Assembly (NCBI GenBank): GCA_022747635.1
Contig: JAKTNV010000003.1
Coordinates: 32,096,551 to 32,160,550 of the forward strand
Direction of reading: 5' to 3'
Length of the DNA stretch: 64,000 nucleotides
Source: Hetaerina americana
Lineage: Eukaryota; Arthropoda; Insecta; Odonata; Calopterygidae
Below are positions 62,246-64,000 of this stretch, in pieces; position 1 is the first letter of the stretch, and each line of letters starts with the position of its first letter. The translations under genes were made by a program, and so were the position numbers. The notes under the pieces are model-generated. The model saw only the letters and a program-made list of their open reading frames with translations. It had not been told where the DNA came from and ran no database searches.

Positions 62246-64000
62246 CTTATGAAGATTATATCGAAAAATAAAATTTTCAATGTCTTATTTTTTATTAACT
62301 GATTCAATGACGCACATGATTTTGAAAAAAATGTTGGAAAAGTGTTTGCTCTCGACCTATACATTTCCATTTTAATACTCCAGTTTATTTGTGAGTGTAT
62401 ATCGGATGATAAAGAATGGCAGTCTAACTTTACTCTTTTCCGGATCTAGTAGTACCGTTCAGGGTTATAGTTAGGTTTTAAAATTATATAAAGTAATTCA
62501 AGCATGTCTCCTATTTCTTTCTTGAAGTTCCGCTTGTAAATTGAGAAATTGAGGAGAAAAAGGGATTAGAGCTCTGAGTTCCTGGCAAAGTCCAACTAGT
62601 GTAAAATCTGTCATCATTCAATTCTGAATACACTACCACACCTACGCAATCCCTAGGGACAACCAGTACTAACTGATGTCTGCCCAGACTTAAAAAATCA
62701 ACCACCTTTGGTTGATAATCTTGAAATTATCAGTGTTATCTGGTGTCAGCGAAATCGACTATCATAGAGGGTTATACCGATAAATCGGAACCATGAGACG
62801 TTAAAAATTTCAAATCAATTTTGACCGGGAGAAGAAAAATCTCTCTCCTAGTAATTGGGCTTCTCCAGGCGGCAGAGTGTTGGGACAAATTTACCATAAC
62901 CCTTTTACTCATAAGGAACATTCATGAAAATCATTACTTAAATAATTTGAAAATAAATGGATACCGACGGACGATATCATTCTGTGTGGGCCGAATAACA
63001 TAACATATGCCAAACAAAATGCACCCTAAGAAGAACAAAAAAGTCTGCCAATTAGGTGAATGATTCATTCTTCATTGCCAAAACGTTACAACAGATTTAC
63101 GATCTTAAAACGAACAAAACTTTGTCCCGACAAAGTTGACAAACGTAATGAACAATAAACACCATTTTTACCATTAGAGGATGAAGTTATCTTTACTTAC
63201 GAGACGAATAATTGTACCACAGGACTTAGAAGGCAGAGTACTCACCTGTGAATGAAAAAGTGATTGAAATTTAGAAATCATCAAAATTAGTCAGAAGTAA
63301 ATGTCAGCTGTTGGTGCTCAAAACGCTTAGGTTATATCGAACTCTATAACCCATACAATAACTACATGTAATATCGGCACAAAAAGTATTAACGCCACAA
63401 GCAGAATTCAAACACATGGTCTTCAGTTAGCCCAGGTCTTTATGTCATCAACTTGGCAACCCATTTCGGAAAAATCAGAAAAAATAGAATTAATTAGATT
63501 AAAATTTACTTTGGCAGCAATGCAATAAGGCTTGCTCGGTGTTGAGAGACGGATTTATTAAAGGGCGAAAAACAAACGTTTCCGTTAGCAATAGGCATTG
63601 AGCTAAAACAGGTAACCGATGGAGGGAATGCACAATTCATGATACAATATGCATTTCGTGGTTAACGACATTTTTTTCTTTCAACTGAAGACAAACTGGA
63701 TGATTGGATATGATGGCATAAACGACATCCCATTTCCGCTTTAATGAACATTATCGACGCCACTGGAATGGAAAGATTGCCAACGTTATCGCCGTACAAA
63801 TGGATTCAGCAACCAATGCAAGGGTTATCACGGATCGAGCAATGTATAAACACGGACAGGGATTCTTAATTATGAGCGATCCTTACTTCCAACAGCCAAT
63901 TCCATCAATAAAACAATACGAGAGGACCAGACTGAGCGGGACGGGAGGAAGGCGAGGAAGAATCAATCAAGGTTCATAAAAACGCCAATTAGTTGCTCAC
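62246..64000. other. Non-coding stretch at the right edge
   Basis: AT-rich, with no gene or element recognised except the splice-like signal at 63195-63270. It should be Apc intron if the missing N-terminal exons lie further right. Confidence 0.5.
63195..63270 (-). promoter_or_regulatory. Candidate recursive splice site with 45-nt exon on the Apc strand
   Basis: On the minus strand a pyrimidine-rich tract ending CTTTTTCATTCACAG (to 63246) is directly followed by GTGAGT (63245-63240), so an acceptor and a donor are fused at one point, CAG|GTGAGT. Exactly 45 nt further (63201) there is a second strong donor, GTAAGTAAAG, at 63200. The 45-nt segment is open in phase 0 (15 codons) and closed in the other two phases. 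Fused sites of this form act as ratchet points in very long introns of flies and vertebrates. That Apc is transcribed across this point is inference. Confidence 0.35.

Noticed and set aside
1..64000. CRISPR arrays, bacterial-type operons, viral genes
   Set aside because: No regular spaced repeats, no ribosome binding sites before compact genes, and no capsid or viral polymerase motifs were seen.

Overview
The window looks like nuclear DNA of an arthropod, most likely an insect: AT-rich non-coding sequence, small exons with GT-AG introns, tRNA-derived SINEs, DD34D mariner elements and a Jockey-type non-LTR retrotransposon. I cannot name the species from sequence alone.

One host gene can be supported, an orthologue of adenomatous polyposis coli (Apc), on the minus strand. 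Five coding exons were placed by protein similarity, GT/AG borders and codon phase. In transcript order they are 18245-17586, 7974-7698, 6672-6364, 2450-2329 and 1632-1444. All junctions keep one reading frame. They encode an acidic, low-complexity linker followed by the start of the Armadillo-repeat domain. The rest of the Armadillo domain and the beta-catenin-binding C-terminal half should lie left of position 1. The coiled-coil N-terminus was not found and should lie to the right, either in this window as small exons I could not see or beyond it.

Layout. 1-18245: Apc exons and introns carrying a mariner end at the left edge, an internally deleted mariner relic, copies of two SINE families, and two hairpin-bearing segments flanked by 12-bp direct repeats. 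18246-32900: no recognisable gene; AT-rich sequence alternates with GC-rich, strongly strand-skewed islands that hold many overlapping but meaningless open frames, plus simple repeats. 32900-34545: a SINE and a 1.33-kb mariner with a broken transposase; the mariner had inserted into a perfect 39-bp palindrome. 34546-45535: non-coding sequence, a hammerhead-ribozyme-like motif at 39777-39830, and a decayed LINE at 40965-42710. 45557-about 49230: a 5'-truncated Jockey-clade element whose ORF2 (endonuclease plus reverse transcriptase, 916 aa) is intact. 49231-64000: non-coding sequence, further SINE copies, simple repeats, and a sequence on the Apc strand near 63245 that fits a recursive splice site.

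The most interesting signals are (i) SINE 5' heads of two families sitting in hairpins, one of them split by mariner, (ii) the candidate ratchet site with its 45-nt exon in a putative giant Apc intron, and (iii) the hammerhead-like motif. I saw no viral, CRISPR or prokaryotic-type system.
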